Shown: piece by piece, positions 63,655 to 64,000 of the stretch
Position numbering within the stretch: position 1 is the stretch's first letter
How the letters are laid out: each line of letters opens with the position of its first letter
Assembly: GCF_000876655.1 (NCBI RefSeq)
Contig: NZ_JYCN01000022.1
Location: 1 to 64,000, forward strand
Length of the DNA: 64,000 nt
Reading direction: 5' to 3'
Source: Arthrobacter sp. SPG23
GTDB taxonomy: Bacteria > Actinomycetota > Actinomycetes > Actinomycetales > Micrococcaceae
Position numbers and translations under genes: made by a program
Notes under the pieces: generated by a model
Told to the model about the DNA's origin: nothing
Seen by the model: the letters and a program-made list of their open reading frames with translations, nothing else
Database searches by the model: none

Positions 63655-63822
63655 CTATTCGGTAACGCCGACGAGGCATTCCTTGAGGTTTGCCGCCTCT
63701 GCCGCGTTAAGTTCGACCACAAGCCGCCCCCCGCCTTCGAGCGGCACACGCATAATCAAGCTGCGGCCCTCTTTGGTTACTTCCATAGGGCCGTCGCCGG
63801 TGCGTGGTTTCATAGCCGCCAT
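63655..63822 (-). CDS. DUF3117 protein
   Basis: 55 residues: AAMKPRTGDGPMEVTKEGRS and RLVVELNAAEAANLKECL. A very conserved small actinobacterial protein of unknown function. ATG at 63822 has GGAGGGG 9 nt upstream. Convergent with the O-methyltransferase. Confidence 0.9.
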   Translation of the reverse strand: MAAMKPRTGDGPMEVTKEGRSLIMRVPLEGGGRLVVELNAAEAANLKECLVGVTE

Positions 63823-64000
63823 GAGGAAAATCCCCTCCAATAGTCCCAGGACCTACCAGCCCGGGCGGGCTGTGGCCGCGTCGTCAATCAAGCCGCTATG
63901 GCGGCCTTGCAGCTACCGCCATGGCTGAACAGATGTGAATGCAATTTGTTCATGCTTAACCCCTATTATCCTGTAATTACCCGGCTGTAGCTAATTGATG
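63823..64000. other. Intergenic end of window
   Basis: 178 bp upstream of DUF3117 with no gene seen. A 7-bp inverted repeat (ATGGCGG/CCGCCAT) lies near 63898-63922 and an A+T-rich patch at 63935-63975 probably holds promoters. Confidence 0.35.

Overview
The window is a contiguous piece of a G+C-rich actinobacterial chromosome. Gene content and protein character fit the Micrococcaceae, in the Arthrobacter/Pseudarthrobacter range; this is inference from recognisable families and not a database match. Coding density is high, many genes overlap by 1-4 nt (ATGA, GTGA or TGATG junctions), GTG and TTG starts are frequent, and I see no insertion sequence, integrase, prophage, CRISPR array or rRNA. 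The region is a housekeeping block rather than an accessory island.

Layout. 0-5 kb: end of a Gly-rich protein (probably TPM-domain), PspA, a secreted SGNH hydrolase, a DNA photolyase and a membrane cytochrome b. 5.2-5.6 kb: two identical initiator tRNA(fMet) genes, each with its own strong terminator. 5.8-24.6 kb: a block whose gene set I recall from the Mycobacterium tuberculosis Rv3193c-Rv3202c neighbourhood: UPF0182 membrane protein, PDZ/Lon-type protease, Zincin_2 protein, UvrD2 helicase (with an M48-like peptidase), NudC, an APH-fold protein, the AdnA-AdnB resection motor-nuclease, and an alkyltransferase-like (ATL) repair protein translationally coupled to adnA. A DEDDh exonuclease is divergent from ATL. 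25.7-28.5 kb: metNIQ methionine uptake operon.

28.6-41.2 kb: a complete heme pathway from glutamyl-tRNA to heme by the coproporphyrin route (hemA, hemL, hemB, hemC, hemD, hemE, coproporphyrinogen oxidase hemY/cgoX, ferrochelatase hemH/cpfC, hemQ/chdC). Two non-canonical members are embedded in it: an LLM flavin monooxygenase overlapping hemB, and a Pro/Ser-rich surface protein. A 29-bp dyad lies just upstream of hemQ. 41.2-45.3 kb: SDR, MoeZ-type adenylyl/sulfurtransferase, TetR regulator, DUF3107, a small membrane protein and a pterin dehydratase. 45.3-48.6 kb: thiamine genes thiO-thiS-thiG under a TPP riboswitch, with thiE head-to-head. 48.6-56.3 kb: ferritin-like protein, RNB ribonuclease, DEAD-box helicase with a possible leader peptide, an orphan beta-class DNA methyltransferase, PHP phosphoesterase and aminopeptidase P. 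56.4-63.8 kb: general stress protein, MgtE_N/CBS protein, DUF1003 protein, Mrp ATPase, TatB, a long anti-sigma factor, SigE, an O-methyltransferase and DUF3117. This last block resembles the mycobacterial mrp-tatB-rseA-sigE neighbourhood, but without htrA.

No clearly new multi-gene system is visible. The most interesting leads are the ATL-AdnAB coupling, the two extra genes inside the heme cluster with the hemQ dyad, the orphan methyltransferase next to a leader-controlled RNA helicase, an APH-fold protein that has lost its DFG-like Asp, and several intergenic repeats.
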